NCBI GenBank assembly: GCA_018650845.1
Contig: JABIFF010000022.1
Span: forward strand, 144,825-208,824
DNA: 64,000 nucleotides
Origin: Chloroflexota bacterium
Lineage (GTDB): Bacteria; Chloroflexota; Dehalococcoidia; Lucifugimonadales; Lucifugimonadaceae
Direction of reading: 5' to 3'
Position 1 is the first letter of the stretch, and the number at the start of each line of letters is the position of its first letter. Below the pieces are notes generated by a model. It was not told the origin of the DNA. It saw only the letters and a list, made by a program, of their open reading frames with translations, and did not search any database. Shown one piece after another: positions 19,814-29,231 of the stretch. The position numbers and the translations under genes were made by a program.

Positions 19814-20494
19814 TTGTTGCGAACAAGGGATATCGATTTGGCACATAACACTGAAGAGCACGCACGAAGCGAGTTTCGCACTTCCGACGGGATGTTCACT
19901 GTCAATGCCGACCAACGAATAAAGACTTGGAACGCTACAGCAGAAAAGCTGTTTGGCTATTCAAGCGATCAAGTTGTAGGCAAGAAGTGCTACGAAATCC
20001 TCTGCGCAAACAGCAATCCGGGTCGAGTGAAGTGCAACCGAGGATGCGTCGTTATGTCGAACGCCTCCAAAGGTCGCACCACTAAAGACTTCGATCTCGA
20101 ATGCAAAACTGCCAGTGGCGATGTGAAAAGCATCAACATGAGCATTGTATTGCCGATGCAAGGTTCAGGATCACGAGAGATTCTCCACCTGTTCAGGGAC
20201 GTAACCGACAGACGCCGAGTCGAGAGCGCTTCGGTTGGATCTTCAATTCCTTCAATTGATAAACCGCAAAACGCCACTCATACATCTTCTGGATTCCGGC
20301 TACCCGCCCTCACTACTCGGGAAGACCAAGTTCTGAAGCTGCTGTCGGCCGGAAAGAACACTAACGATATTGCCGACATTCTCGATATTAGGCCGCTTAC
20401 TGCACGCAACCACATAAGCAGGCTGCTAACCAAACTTGGATGTCGATCTCGACTCGAAGCGGTTGCACTAGGAAACCGGGCTGGCCTCATCTAG
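19814..20494 (+). CDS. PAS-domain LuxR-type transcriptional regulator
   Basis: PAS: DGMFTVNADQRIKTWNATAEKLFGYSSDQVVGKKCYEILC; HTH: LTTREDQVLKLLSAGKNTNDIADILDIRPLTARNHISRLLTKLGCRSRLEAVALG. Confidence 0.85.
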   Translation: MLRTRDIDLAHNTEEHARSEFRTSDGMFTVNADQRIKTWNATAEKLFGYSSDQVVGKKCYEILCANSNPGRVKCNRGCVVMSNASKGRTTKDFDLECKTASGDVKSINMSIVLPMQGSGSREILHLFRDVTDRRRVESASVGSSIPSIDKPQNATHTSSGFRLPALTTREDQVLKLLSAGKNTNDIADILDIRPLTARNHISRLLTKLGCRSRLEAVALGNRAGLI

Positions 20495-20648
20495 TTCCTA
20501 AGCTCCATCTATATGCACTGCTAGTACTAATGCACCTATATGTGGATTCTGGTGCTGGCTACTCTCGATCCCGTGTGTTTTTTACGGGGATTCGATTTCA
20601 CGCCCGTTTTAACTCAACTAAGGGGAGATTGTTCTGAATAGAGATACA

Positions 20649-21383
20649 GTGACAGCAGCAGCCATATGGGTGTTGCTAACGATAATTGGTGAACTTTTCT
20701 TCCTGCAGTTGGACATTTTCGGCGACACTGCCGCGACTGAACAGGGCCACTTCATCGACGAGGCGTTCATTCTCCTCATGGTGATGGCGATTCCTATCTT
20801 CACATTCGTGATCACGATGATCCTCTATGTCGTCTTAAAGTTTCGAGCCAAAGGCGGCGAGCTTGAAGATGCGGCTCCGACTCGAACCCACAAAAAATGG
20901 GTTGGATTCTGGCTGGCATGGACAACCATCCTCTGTCTCGTAGTAATCGTGCACCCCGGATACACCGGACTAATCGAACTACGACAAACGAACGCCGAAG
21001 AACCCGATCTGACGGTGAACGTCACAGGTCGACGATGGCAGTGGATATATGAGTACGAGGGTCGAGACGTATCGCTCTACTCGAAAGACGACATGCTCGT
21101 TCTTCCGAACGATTCGTTGATTCGATTCAACATTACGGCTGAAGATCAGGACGTGGTTCACTCGTTCTGGATTCCAGCCTTCCGAATGAAGATCGACGCG
21201 GTTCCGGGGCTGACGACTTATATGGACGTCAACACCACCCATACCGGTCATTTCAACGACGATGTCAACTTCAGAGTCCAGTGTGCTGAACTCTGTGGAA
21301 TGGATCACTCCTTGATGTTTACACGCATCGAAGTGGTCGAGCCCGCAGAGTTTGAACAATGGATCGCAGACGAAGCGGCTTAG
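20649..21383 (+). CDS. coxB: Cytochrome c oxidase subunit II
   Basis: GRRWQWIYEYEGRD..., DVVHSFWIPAFRMKIDAVPG, CuA site CAELCGMDHSLM. Confidence 0.93.
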   Translation: MTAAAIWVLLTIIGELFFLQLDIFGDTAATEQGHFIDEAFILLMVMAIPIFTFVITMILYVVLKFRAKGGELEDAAPTRTHKKWVGFWLAWTTILCLVVIVHPGYTGLIELRQTNAEEPDLTVNVTGRRWQWIYEYEGRDVSLYSKDDMLVLPNDSLIRFNITAEDQDVVHSFWIPAFRMKIDAVPGLTTYMDVNTTHTGHFNDDVNFRVQCAELCGMDHSLMFTRIEVVEPAEFEQWIADEAA

Positions 21384-21394
21384 GAGATCTATAA

Positions 21395-23257
21395 ATGACA
21401 GCTTTTATGCCGTTAGTTAGAGGCGTTATCTACGCCGCAATTGGTTTCGCTATTGGTGCAGCGATCTCGCAAGGCATCACCAGCATGACCGGTGAATCAG
21501 CCACTGAGCCGATGGTCGTACTTGGGTACGTCTTCGCCGTAATTGGTTGGCTCATGGGTATTGGAATGTGGAAATCTTGGGGCCGAGGATGGTTCGGGAA
21601 ATCCACGAATAGCGATCCCACAGGAAACTGGGGACGCTATCTCCGATTCAATATCGATCACAAAGTGATTGGTATCCAATACATCGTCATATTCGCCGTA
21701 GTATTTCTACTGGCCGGATTACTGGCGATGGGTATGCGATACGAACTCGCCGATGCTGGCCAGAACGTATTCACGAAGAACACCTACAACACCACAATGA
21801 GCCTTCACGGCATCATGATGGTGGCGGTTGCGGTTGCAATCATGATGGGTGGTTTTGCCAACTACGTTCTACCGCTCATCATCGGTGCTGAAGACGTTGC
21901 ATTCCCGCGAATCAACGCACTCAGTTTCTGGGTTGTTCCGCCGGTGGTAGTTCTACTTCTCCTCTCTCCTCTATTCGGTGGTTTCGACACTGGTTGGACG
22001 GCATACCCGCCGCTGGCTACTCAAACACCGCTTGGTGGACTTCTATTTGAACTGGCGTTCCTTACATTCGGAATCTCTTCGATTCTTGGTGGAATGAACC
22101 TCATAGCGACGATCATCACGCAACGAGCACCGGGTATGACGTGGGGTCGGCTTCCGATCTTCGCTTGGTCAGTGCTCGCAGCATCAGTAATTGCGCTCAC
22201 TGCAACCCAGTGGATCGCTTACGGCCTGCTGATGATCATCTTCGAACGCATCTTCAACATGGTGTTCTTCTCGCCTCCAGGCGGAAACGCACTGTTGTAC
22301 GAACACGTTTTCTGGTTCTACTCGCACCCAGCGGTCTACATCATGATCCTGCCGGCGTTCGGAGCTGAACTAGAAATTATCAGTCACTTCGCAAGAAAAC
22401 CGATATTCGCCTATAGATGGGTGGTTTGGGCGTTCGCCCTAATCGTGTTCCTAAGCTTCATTGTTTGGGCACATCACCTGTTCACAAGCGGAATGGGCGA
22501 AAGCTTGCACGGACCGTTCATGATCCTTACCGAGTTGATATCGATCCCTACTGGAATCGTGTTCTTATCGGCATTGGGAACGTTATGGCGATCCAAACTC
22601 AGATTGAAAATACCGTTGCTGTTCGCACTCGGAATGGTGTTCAACTTCTCAATTGGTGGCCTGACAGGAATTTTCCTGGCAGACGTTGCTACTGACATTG
22701 CGTTGCAAGACACCTACTTCGTAGTAGCTCACTTCCACTACACAATCATGGGTGGTGAAATCTTCGGAGCGTTCGCAGCGGGTTACTACTGGTATCCGAA
22801 AATTACGGGGCGTATGTACAACGAAAATATGGCCAGAGTTCACTTCGGCCTGATGTTCATCATGTACAACATCACGTTCCTCGCAATGTTCGTTCCGGGC
22901 ACTGTTGGTATGAACCGACGTATTGCTGAATACCCGCCTGAGTTCGAATTCATGAACTTGGTTACAACCATTGCAGCCTTCGGACTTGGAATTTCGTTCC
23001 TACCGTGGGTCTACAACATGATCAACTCGTGGATTCGTGGGCCTAAAGCTCCCGACAACCCATGGGATGCAAAGACGCTCGAATGGCAGACAGCTTCACC
23101 TCCGATTTTGGAGAACTTTGAAGACTTCCCAACTGTGACTGGCGATCCTTACGGATACGGCGACGACAGCGTTGAACACGCTACCTACGGTCGTCGATTC
23201 GATGAAGGTGATGGTCACGGACACGGTCACAACGTAGCACCGGCTGAAGGTGACTAA
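21395..23257 (+). CDS. coxA: Cytochrome c oxidase subunit I (A2-type signature YSHPAVY)
   Basis: TMSLHGIMMV, FWFYSHPAVYIMILPAFGAELEIISHF, VWAHHLFTSGM, DTYFVVAHFHYTIMGGEIFGAFAAGYYWYPKITGR. Confidence 0.95.
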   Translation: MTAFMPLVRGVIYAAIGFAIGAAISQGITSMTGESATEPMVVLGYVFAVIGWLMGIGMWKSWGRGWFGKSTNSDPTGNWGRYLRFNIDHKVIGIQYIVIFAVVFLLAGLLAMGMRYELADAGQNVFTKNTYNTTMSLHGIMMVAVAVAIMMGGFANYVLPLIIGAEDVAFPRINALSFWVVPPVVVLLLLSPLFGGFDTGWTAYPPLATQTPLGGLLFELAFLTFGISSILGGMNLIATIITQRAPGMTWGRLPIFAWSVLAASVIALTATQWIAYGLLMIIFERIFNMVFFSPPGGNALLYEHVFWFYSHPAVYIMILPAFGAELEIISHFARKPIFAYRWVVWAFALIVFLSFIVWAHHLFTSGMGESLHGPFMILTELISIPTGIVFLSALGTLWRSKLRLKIPLLFALGMVFNFSIGGLTGIFLADVATDIALQDTYFVVAHFHYTIMGGEIFGAFAAGYYWYPKITGRMYNENMARVHFGLMFIMYNITFLAMFVPGTVGMNRRIAEYPPEFEFMNLVTTIAAFGLGISFLPWVYNMINSWIRGPKAPDNPWDAKTLEWQTASPPILENFEDFPTVTGDPYGYGDDSVEHATYGRRFDEGDGHGHGHNVAPAEGD

Positions 23258-23261
23258 ACAA

Positions 23262-23525
23262 ATGCATAAAACACTTCAAGAAACACTAAAAACTGGCTGG
23301 ATCGTCATCGGCGTACTCGCCGTGATGACGATCGCTGAATTCATCGTTGCTGTCGCCGTAGATGACAAGACGATGCTATTCGCACTTCTACTGATAGTGG
23401 CCCTCTTAAAGGCATGGCTAATCATTCAGTACTTCATGCACTTCGGACAATTGTGGGCACACGTTGCCGAAGTATGGGATGGAATTCTGAGTAACGACCC
23501 TGAAGCAGACAGGGAAGAGGACTAA
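23262..23525 (+). CDS. Cytochrome c oxidase subunit IV-like small membrane protein
   Basis: MHKTLQETLKTGWIVIGVLAVMTIAEFIVAVAV...LLLIVALLKAWLIIQYFMHFGQLW; between coxA and coxC. Confidence 0.8.
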   Translation: MHKTLQETLKTGWIVIGVLAVMTIAEFIVAVAVDDKTMLFALLLIVALLKAWLIIQYFMHFGQLWAHVAEVWDGILSNDPEADREED

Positions 23526-23529
23526 ACCT

Positions 23530-24099
23530 GTGACAGAACATGTACCACAGCACGTAAATCACCGATTTAGTTCTCTCGACATAAATCGGCTCGGCTTATG
23601 GCTGTTCCTCGTTTCCGACGCTTCGTTCTTCATCGCGCTTTTGTCGTCACGATTCTTCGTGGTTGGCACCAGCACGCCTGAACACGTCGATCAGGTTCTC
23701 GGACTTGGTCTAACCATCCTGCTGCTTGTCAGTAGCCTTTCGGCCTACAAGGCTGAAGCTGCTTTTGAACATGGCGATATCGCCGGGGCGAAAAGGATGC
23801 TGCTTGCCACGATTGGCATGGGCATAGTCTTCGTGGCCGGAGTTGGTTTTGAATGGCACGAAGCGTTCAAGCACTTCCCGCCATCTACTGGATTTGGCAC
23901 AGTACTTTTCACACTTACTGGTGTGCATGTCACTCACGTTGTAACCGGTGTTTTAACACTCGGCTTCGTGTTCTTCCGGATTCGGAATACCACCGAGATC
24001 GGCGACAATCAGTTTGCAGTGGAAGGTGCGGTCAAGTGGTGGCACTTCGTAGACGTGGCATGGGTATTCATCTACCCAACGCTGTATCTACTCAAGTAA
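23530..24099 (+). CDS. coxC: Cytochrome c oxidase subunit III
   Basis: RLGLWLFLVSDASFFIALLSSRF..., GFEWHEAFKHFPPSTGFGTVLFTLTGVHVTHVVTGVLTLGFVFFRI, VKWWHFVDVAWVFIYPTLYLL. Confidence 0.92.
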   Translation: MTEHVPQHVNHRFSSLDINRLGLWLFLVSDASFFIALLSSRFFVVGTSTPEHVDQVLGLGLTILLLVSSLSAYKAEAAFEHGDIAGAKRMLLATIGMGIVFVAGVGFEWHEAFKHFPPSTGFGTVLFTLTGVHVTHVVTGVLTLGFVFFRIRNTTEIGDNQFAVEGAVKWWHFVDVAWVFIYPTLYLLK

Positions 24100-24211
24100 C
24101 TAAATAGATACCACCATACGTCTGGCCCAGATCAGCAATTCCGATTGCTGAACTGATTGGAATATTCGAAGGTTTTGCGTTCGCTGTAATTGCAAAACCA
24201 TTCTTCCACTG

Positions 24212-24240
24212 GGCCGGACGCATGGGTGGTGCGTCCGGCC
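24212..24240. terminator. GC-rich hairpin downstream of cox operon (possible terminator)
   Basis: ggccggacgca-tgggtgg-tgcgtccggcc, no T-tract. Confidence 0.4.
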
Positions 24241-24466
24241 AGCTCGCGCCTTCAAAACAACGCTACCTATGCGTTTCGAGCACCTCACTAATCCCGCGCT
24301 TTCGCTGGGTATTAGGTTCAAATATCCCCAAGTCTCACTTTTTCATCATTTCGAGCGCCGCTCACAGCCGCCTACGCTCACGGGCAGTTCACGCCCTCCC
24401 GCTAATGTAGTTTCGTGGACGCTATCAGTGGACAATGCCCCAACTCGTATAGGGGCGGGATAATTT

Positions 24467-25435
24467 ATGTTCAAGAAAATACTTGTTCCTCTCGATGGCT
24501 CAGAGCATTCTCGTAAGATCGTGGGCTGGGCCACAGGGCTGGCGGGTGCGTTAGAAGCAGAAGTGGTTCTGCTATCTGTTATCGACCCGGAAGAGATCGA
24601 AATATTAGAAGCGACAACCCGTGACACGAAAGAAATTTCAAACGACGGTACTACTACACGGGTTACACGAACTCCATCAGACGTAATCGATGACGCTATT
24701 TCTCAAGCAGAGTCAGATCTGCAAGTTGAAGCCGACAGAATTCGAGAGCTTGGCGTTGTAGCCAAAATCAGCGTAGGTGCCGGATCACCAGCTGAAGTAA
24801 TCGTCTCCGAAGCTCACGCTCGTGAAGTCGACGTTATTGCGATGGCGACTCGAAGGGAATCGGCTCTGGCACGGGGAGTTCTAGGAAGTGTGACTGATCG
24901 AGTCTTGCACTCGACCTCCACTCCTCTTTTTACGTTGTATCCGGGTGAAATTCACGATTTCGACGATACGAGTGGAGGCCCTGCAAAGGTAATAGTCCCA
25001 CTCGATGGTTCAGCGCTCTCAGAATCGGCTGTTCAACCAGCAGTCGAAATAGCGAAAGCTGCAAAAGCAGAAATCGTATTCATGGAAGTTCTGCGACTCC
25101 CGTTCTTCGGAGTAGGAGTTGCAGGTATTGAATACGGCGGTGGTGATTACGCAGGCGACTTCGGAATCGATCAACAAAAGAAGGAAATAACCGAATATCT
25201 CAACGGATTTGTAGCGGATGCGAAAACAAGCGGGCTAACCGCAAGTGCAAGCATCCGATCAGGAAGCCCTTCGCAGCAGATTGTTGAAGAGGCTTCCGAA
25301 AGCGACAACAGCATCGTAGTCATGGGCTCACACGGCTCAGGCGGACTCAAACGATGGGTTGTTGGCAGTGTTGCAGATAAGGTAATTCGATCGGCTGGAC
25401 GGCCAGTTCTTGTCATTCCTCCGAAGACAGGCTGA
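24467..25435 (+). CDS. Tandem-domain universal stress protein (UspA)
   Basis: MFKKILVPLDGSEHSRKIVGWA ... KVIVPLDGSALSESAVQPAVEIAK ... VVMGSHGSGGLKRWVVGSVADKVIRSAGRPVLVIPP. Confidence 0.92.
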   Translation: MFKKILVPLDGSEHSRKIVGWATGLAGALEAEVVLLSVIDPEEIEILEATTRDTKEISNDGTTTRVTRTPSDVIDDAISQAESDLQVEADRIRELGVVAKISVGAGSPAEVIVSEAHAREVDVIAMATRRESALARGVLGSVTDRVLHSTSTPLFTLYPGEIHDFDDTSGGPAKVIVPLDGSALSESAVQPAVEIAKAAKAEIVFMEVLRLPFFGVGVAGIEYGGGDYAGDFGIDQQKKEITEYLNGFVADAKTSGLTASASIRSGSPSQQIVEEASESDNSIVVMGSHGSGGLKRWVVGSVADKVIRSAGRPVLVIPPKTG

Positions 25436-25456
25436 CCTATTCGACAAGATCGAAAT

Positions 25457-25491
25457 AAAAACGCCCGGTGAGATTTCTCGCCGGGCGTTTT
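25457..25491. terminator. Intrinsic terminator
   Basis: aaaacgcccggtgagatttctcgccgggcgtttt. Confidence 0.85.
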
Positions 25492-25598
25492 CGTTTTCAG
25501 TTGTTCTTTCTAGCGCAAACTACACATTAAATCGTCATCGGCGATAACATCTGCCCGAACTACAAGCGCAATCGCAACTAAAGTCTATTTTTCAAAGC

Positions 25599-26903
25599 AT
25601 GAAAGGCAACGTTCTACCCATGGCTATGTCTATGGCTGGCCCACTAGAGGGAATCAGAGTTCTCGAATTCGGCAGTTTCGTTGCCGGACCGTGGGCAGGG
25701 CAGCTGCTGGCCGATATGGGTGCTGACGTCGTCAAAATCGAACCTCCAGTTGGCGATCCATGGCGACACGCCACTTCGTTTGCCAAGAACGAAAGTCGAG
25801 TGTTCATTCCTCTCAACAGAGGCACACGCAGCATCTGTCTGGATCTAAAACAAGACTCAGCTCGTGCCGCCTTACGCAAACTCATCGAATCTGCCGACGG
25901 CATCATTTCGAACAATCGATCAGACACCGCTAAAAAACTTGGAATCGACTACGAATCTGTAGCGAAAATCAATCCAAAACTCGTGTATGTCGATATCACC
26001 GCCTACGGCTCAAAAGGCACGATGGCCGATATGCCAGGCTTCGATCTAATCGTTCAGGGCTACACAGGTGCAGTTGCAAGCGAAGGCAAAATCACAAAAA
26101 ACGGCCAACCGGAAGTCGTTTGGTCATCCTCGTACATCGATTTCTCAACGGGATACGCTGCCGCCAATGGCATCATGGCGGGAATAATCGGCCGTGGTAA
26201 AACCGGCGAAGGTCAACTCGTATCAACCAGCCTGTTAGCGAACGCTGTTGCAATGCAAACGCTCAGAATTTCCGATGTAGAAGGTCTTCCGGCTCCAGCG
26301 AAGACATGGTTTGAAAACGAACGCCCCAAACTAATCGCAAACGGTGCTAGCTACGAAGAAATTCAAGATAGCTATCAGATGGCAGTCAGGCCGCTAATCT
26401 ACCGCTGCTACTACCGTGCGTATAAAACTCTCGATGGCGGATTAGCACTTGGCACGTTGGCTGTTCACGCACGAGCACGCTTACTAGATGTGTTCGGACT
26501 CGAAGACCCACGTGTTACCGATCCCTCCTACGACGATTCAACGCCTGAAGCGGTTCAGCATGGGCACGATCTGGTAGCAAAATTCGAAGAAATATTTGCC
26601 AGCAAGACCACCGATCACTGGTTCGAAGAACTTCGTTCGCATGACATTCCATGCGAGCCGATCAGATTTATCGAAGAAATGGTCGACGACGAACAGGTGC
26701 TTGCGAACGATTATGTGGTCGAACTCGATCACCACACGGGTCACAAGGTGCGTACGACAGGACCTGTTCTTCAATTCGGTGCCGGAATGCCAGAACTTAA
26801 AAGTTCACCCTCACTTGGCGAGCACACTGATGAAGTCCTCGGCGATATTGGTTTCTCAGCCGATCAGATCGCAGACTTACGTAGTGAAGGCTCAGTTGGA
26901 TAG
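25599..26903 (+). CDS. CaiB/BaiF family III CoA-transferase
   Basis: GPLEGIRVLEFGSFVAGPWAGQLLADMGADVVKIEPPVGDPWR..., PGFDLIVQGYTGAVASEG, GEHTDEVLGDIGFSADQIADLRSEG. Confidence 0.92.
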   Translation: MKGNVLPMAMSMAGPLEGIRVLEFGSFVAGPWAGQLLADMGADVVKIEPPVGDPWRHATSFAKNESRVFIPLNRGTRSICLDLKQDSARAALRKLIESADGIISNNRSDTAKKLGIDYESVAKINPKLVYVDITAYGSKGTMADMPGFDLIVQGYTGAVASEGKITKNGQPEVVWSSSYIDFSTGYAAANGIMAGIIGRGKTGEGQLVSTSLLANAVAMQTLRISDVEGLPAPAKTWFENERPKLIANGASYEEIQDSYQMAVRPLIYRCYYRAYKTLDGGLALGTLAVHARARLLDVFGLEDPRVTDPSYDDSTPEAVQHGHDLVAKFEEIFASKTTDHWFEELRSHDIPCEPIRFIEEMVDDEQVLANDYVVELDHHTGHKVRTTGPVLQFGAGMPELKSSPSLGEHTDEVLGDIGFSADQIADLRSEGSVG

Positions 26904-26954
26904 CTGATTCATTGTCATCGGTTCTTGGCACAGCTACGAGAGTAAGCTGCCAAC

Positions 26955-27764
26955 ATGCGCAGCGTTATTCCTAAACAGCTAAACCCGTTCGCTTGGCTCG
27001 AACGAAAGGCGCTATTCGCGCCAGAGCGCTCGTTCCGCGGTAATCCCGACCACGTGGGGCTCGAATACGCCGACATCTTCCCTGTTGCTAACGACGGTGT
27101 GAGACTCCATGGCTGGCACATGCCTGCTTCGGCGTCTTCAGAATCCCGCAATGCCGTTTGGCTGATACTTCATGGCAACGGCGGGAATATCAGCGTACGA
27201 CTCGATCAGTACAAGGCGATTCGAGACCGCTACGGCGCTTCGATCATCGCTATCGACTATCGCGGTTACGGCAAAAGCGAGGGTAAGCCCTCTGAAAGCG
27301 GTTTTTACGCTGATGCACTGGCGGCTTACGAATTTCTCAAAGCTACGTACCCAGAAAACAAAAAAATCGTGTTTGGACGTTCTATGGGTGGAGCTGTAGC
27401 GTCGCAACTTGTCTCGGTAGTCACGCCCAATGCGCTAATACTTGAGGCTTCAATATCGTCGATGCCAGAAATAGTTCGAGAACGAGCGCCATGGACTCAC
27501 TATTCGCCGGCTCGATTCATGGTGCGCTCAAAGTTCGAAACAACGTCGCACGTAGCTAGCAACTCGGTTCCAAAGCTGATTCTTCATGGTGACGCCGATC
27601 AAACCGTTTCGTACCAACATTCCGAACGAATCTTCGCTGCTGCTACCGATCCAAAGCAGTTGGAAATCATCCCAAATGGCGATCACGATGGACTCGATCT
27701 GGTCGATCCCGAGCGCTATCACACGGTCGTTAGCGAGTTTCTACGTGAGCACGACGCGCTATGA
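26955..27764 (+). CDS. Alpha/beta hydrolase
   Basis: WLILHGNGGNISVRLDQYKAIRDRYGASIIAIDYRGYGKSEGKPSESGFYADALAAYEFL, FGRSMGGAVASQL, ILHGDADQTVSYQHSERIF, GDHDGL. Confidence 0.9.
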   Translation: MRSVIPKQLNPFAWLERKALFAPERSFRGNPDHVGLEYADIFPVANDGVRLHGWHMPASASSESRNAVWLILHGNGGNISVRLDQYKAIRDRYGASIIAIDYRGYGKSEGKPSESGFYADALAAYEFLKATYPENKKIVFGRSMGGAVASQLVSVVTPNALILEASISSMPEIVRERAPWTHYSPARFMVRSKFETTSHVASNSVPKLILHGDADQTVSYQHSERIFAAATDPKQLEIIPNGDHDGLDLVDPERYHTVVSEFLREHDAL

Positions 27765-28223
27765 GCTTCGTCGAACGGGGTTGATTTGCTCGAATGGCGG
27801 AAGGAACGGCTTCCCTGTCACGCCAGAATCGTAAACCGGGCGGGCAGGTTTCTTCTGCCCCATCGAACGGCTAGGCCCTGTAGGTCGAAATTCATCCAGC
27901 ACCGTCACGGTCACTGTTTCCAGTCGAATTCCGTCTTCTCGATGCTTCGCCAGATTATCGAGTGCGACATCAGACAATCCTGAATCAGGTCGCTGTTCGT
28001 CAGGGAATTTTCGAAGGCAGTCACGTTCACCCACCAGCGCAGGTCGCGGTGTTGCCGTGCTGCATGTATGAGCCCAGGGACACATATATGCGATGCACAT
28101 CGTAGTTTCGCCAACGGATGGAGCACCCGCTGTAGCAAGTCCGATTCGTGCCAAAGCATCGCGCTGAACTCGACGCAGCTTGCGTCGTCTTCGATCTATC
28201 CAGCTTTTAGGAAGTCCAGCCAT
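27759..28223 (-). CDS. Hypothetical protein (low-confidence ORF)
   Basis: 154-aa ORF, longest frame in the interval; no recognised domain. Confidence 0.35.
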   Translation of the reverse strand: MAGLPKSWIDRRRRKLRRVQRDALARIGLATAGAPSVGETTMCIAYMCPWAHTCSTATPRPALVGERDCLRKFPDEQRPDSGLSDVALDNLAKHREDGIRLETVTVTVLDEFRPTGPSRSMGQKKPARPVYDSGVTGKPFLPPFEQINPVRRSS

Positions 28224-28257
28224 GTACCAATTCGTGTTTCAAGTGATGAGACTAAAT

Positions 28258-28299
28258 CGTGACACACCCCAGCATTGAACGCCGAAGCTGGGTGTCACG
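28258..28299. terminator. Hairpin, possible terminator/structured RNA
   Basis: cgtgacacaccccagc-attgaacgccgaa-gctgggtgtcacg. Confidence 0.4.
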
Positions 28300-28372
28300 T
28301 CTCAAACTACCCGTTCCGTAAATCTACACGGGATCGTGTCGGTAAGTCTCGCCAGTATCACGACGTTTCAAC

Positions 28373-28450
28373 TGTGATTGCGAGAAGTTCGATAACGGCC
28401 TGCCCTGAGCAACGTCGAATGGGTGGCAATCAACAACTCTGAGCAACGTT
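28373..28450. repeat. Dispersed repeat family A, degenerate partial copy
   Basis: tgtgattgcgagaagttcga...ggtggcaatcaacaactctgagcaacgtt matches the left end of other A copies. Confidence 0.6.
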
Positions 28451-28479
28451 ACTATCGACTCCAGCCACTAATATTCAAT

Positions 28480-28594
28480 TGTCATTCTGAATTCATTTCA
28501 GAATCTCTCTCACCCTTGCAGCGGAACACTTATCACAAGCCATCCACTCGCTGCTATGAAGGTAGAAAGATCCTGAAATGAATTCAGGACGACA
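28480..28594. repeat. Dispersed inverted-repeat element, family B copy
   Basis: tgtcattctgaattcatttcagaatc...gatcctgaaatgaattcaggacgaca; 115 bp. Confidence 0.75.
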
Positions 28595-28745
28595 TTGTGG
28601 GCAAATACGAACCAGCCCTACCCGTGTACACCGTCGTCCTATCCACCGGCATCTCACCCACACAAAACCAAATCATCGATACAATTTCACTTGCGAGTAC
28701 ACGCGAATTGCCGCATCTCTCGCTGAAAACAATCAGGAAAAAAAC

Positions 28746-29231
28746 TTGCCTACGCCCGAACCGATCGAAGTTCCACGAGCAGCCCTCGAAGAGATCTTTA
28801 AGCACGCTCGAGAGTCGTTCCCAGACGAATGCTGCGGATGGCTCACTGGCGACAAGGATTCGAATACGGCAGGTGGCGTACGAACGGCGATCAACGCTTA
28901 CGAGCCTGAAACCCACCCAACCGCCAAAGATCGCTCAGCACAAACTGCGTTTGTGATCTCAGACAGCGATCTACTCGATCTGAACAAGACGCTCGACGAT
29001 GACGTTCGCCCACGCATCATCTACCACTCGCACCCGAACGGCCGAGCGTACTTTTCGCCAACCGACAAGGCGAATGCTGCCGACCCGTGGGGCGATGGTC
29101 CCGCCTACCCGGTCAACCAGATCGTAGTCGGTATCGATGGCGACCGAGTAGTCGAAGCTCGACAGTTCACTTGGGACGACGATGCGGGCGATTTTGTCGA
29201 GATCGCTGAGTACGACGGGCTAGATATCTAG
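28746..29231 (+). CDS. JAMM/MPN (Mov34, Mec+-like) metalloprotease
   Basis: PDECCGWLTG...PRIIYHSHPNGRAYFSPTDKANAADPW (E, HSHP-x7-S-x2-D); ORF opens at 28578 inside a repeat; TTG at 28746 after AGGAAA is a better start. Confidence 0.8.
   Translation: MPTPEPIEVPRAALEEIFKHARESFPDECCGWLTGDKDSNTAGGVRTAINAYEPETHPTAKDRSAQTAFVISDSDLLDLNKTLDDDVRPRIIYHSHPNGRAYFSPTDKANAADPWGDGPAYPVNQIVVGIDGDRVVEARQFTWDDDAGDFVEIAEYDGLDI

Noticed and set aside
28578-28745. N-terminal 56 aa of the called ORF 28578..29231
   Set aside because: Begins inside a family B repeat and gives non-protein-like sequence; downstream TTG with RBS preferred.
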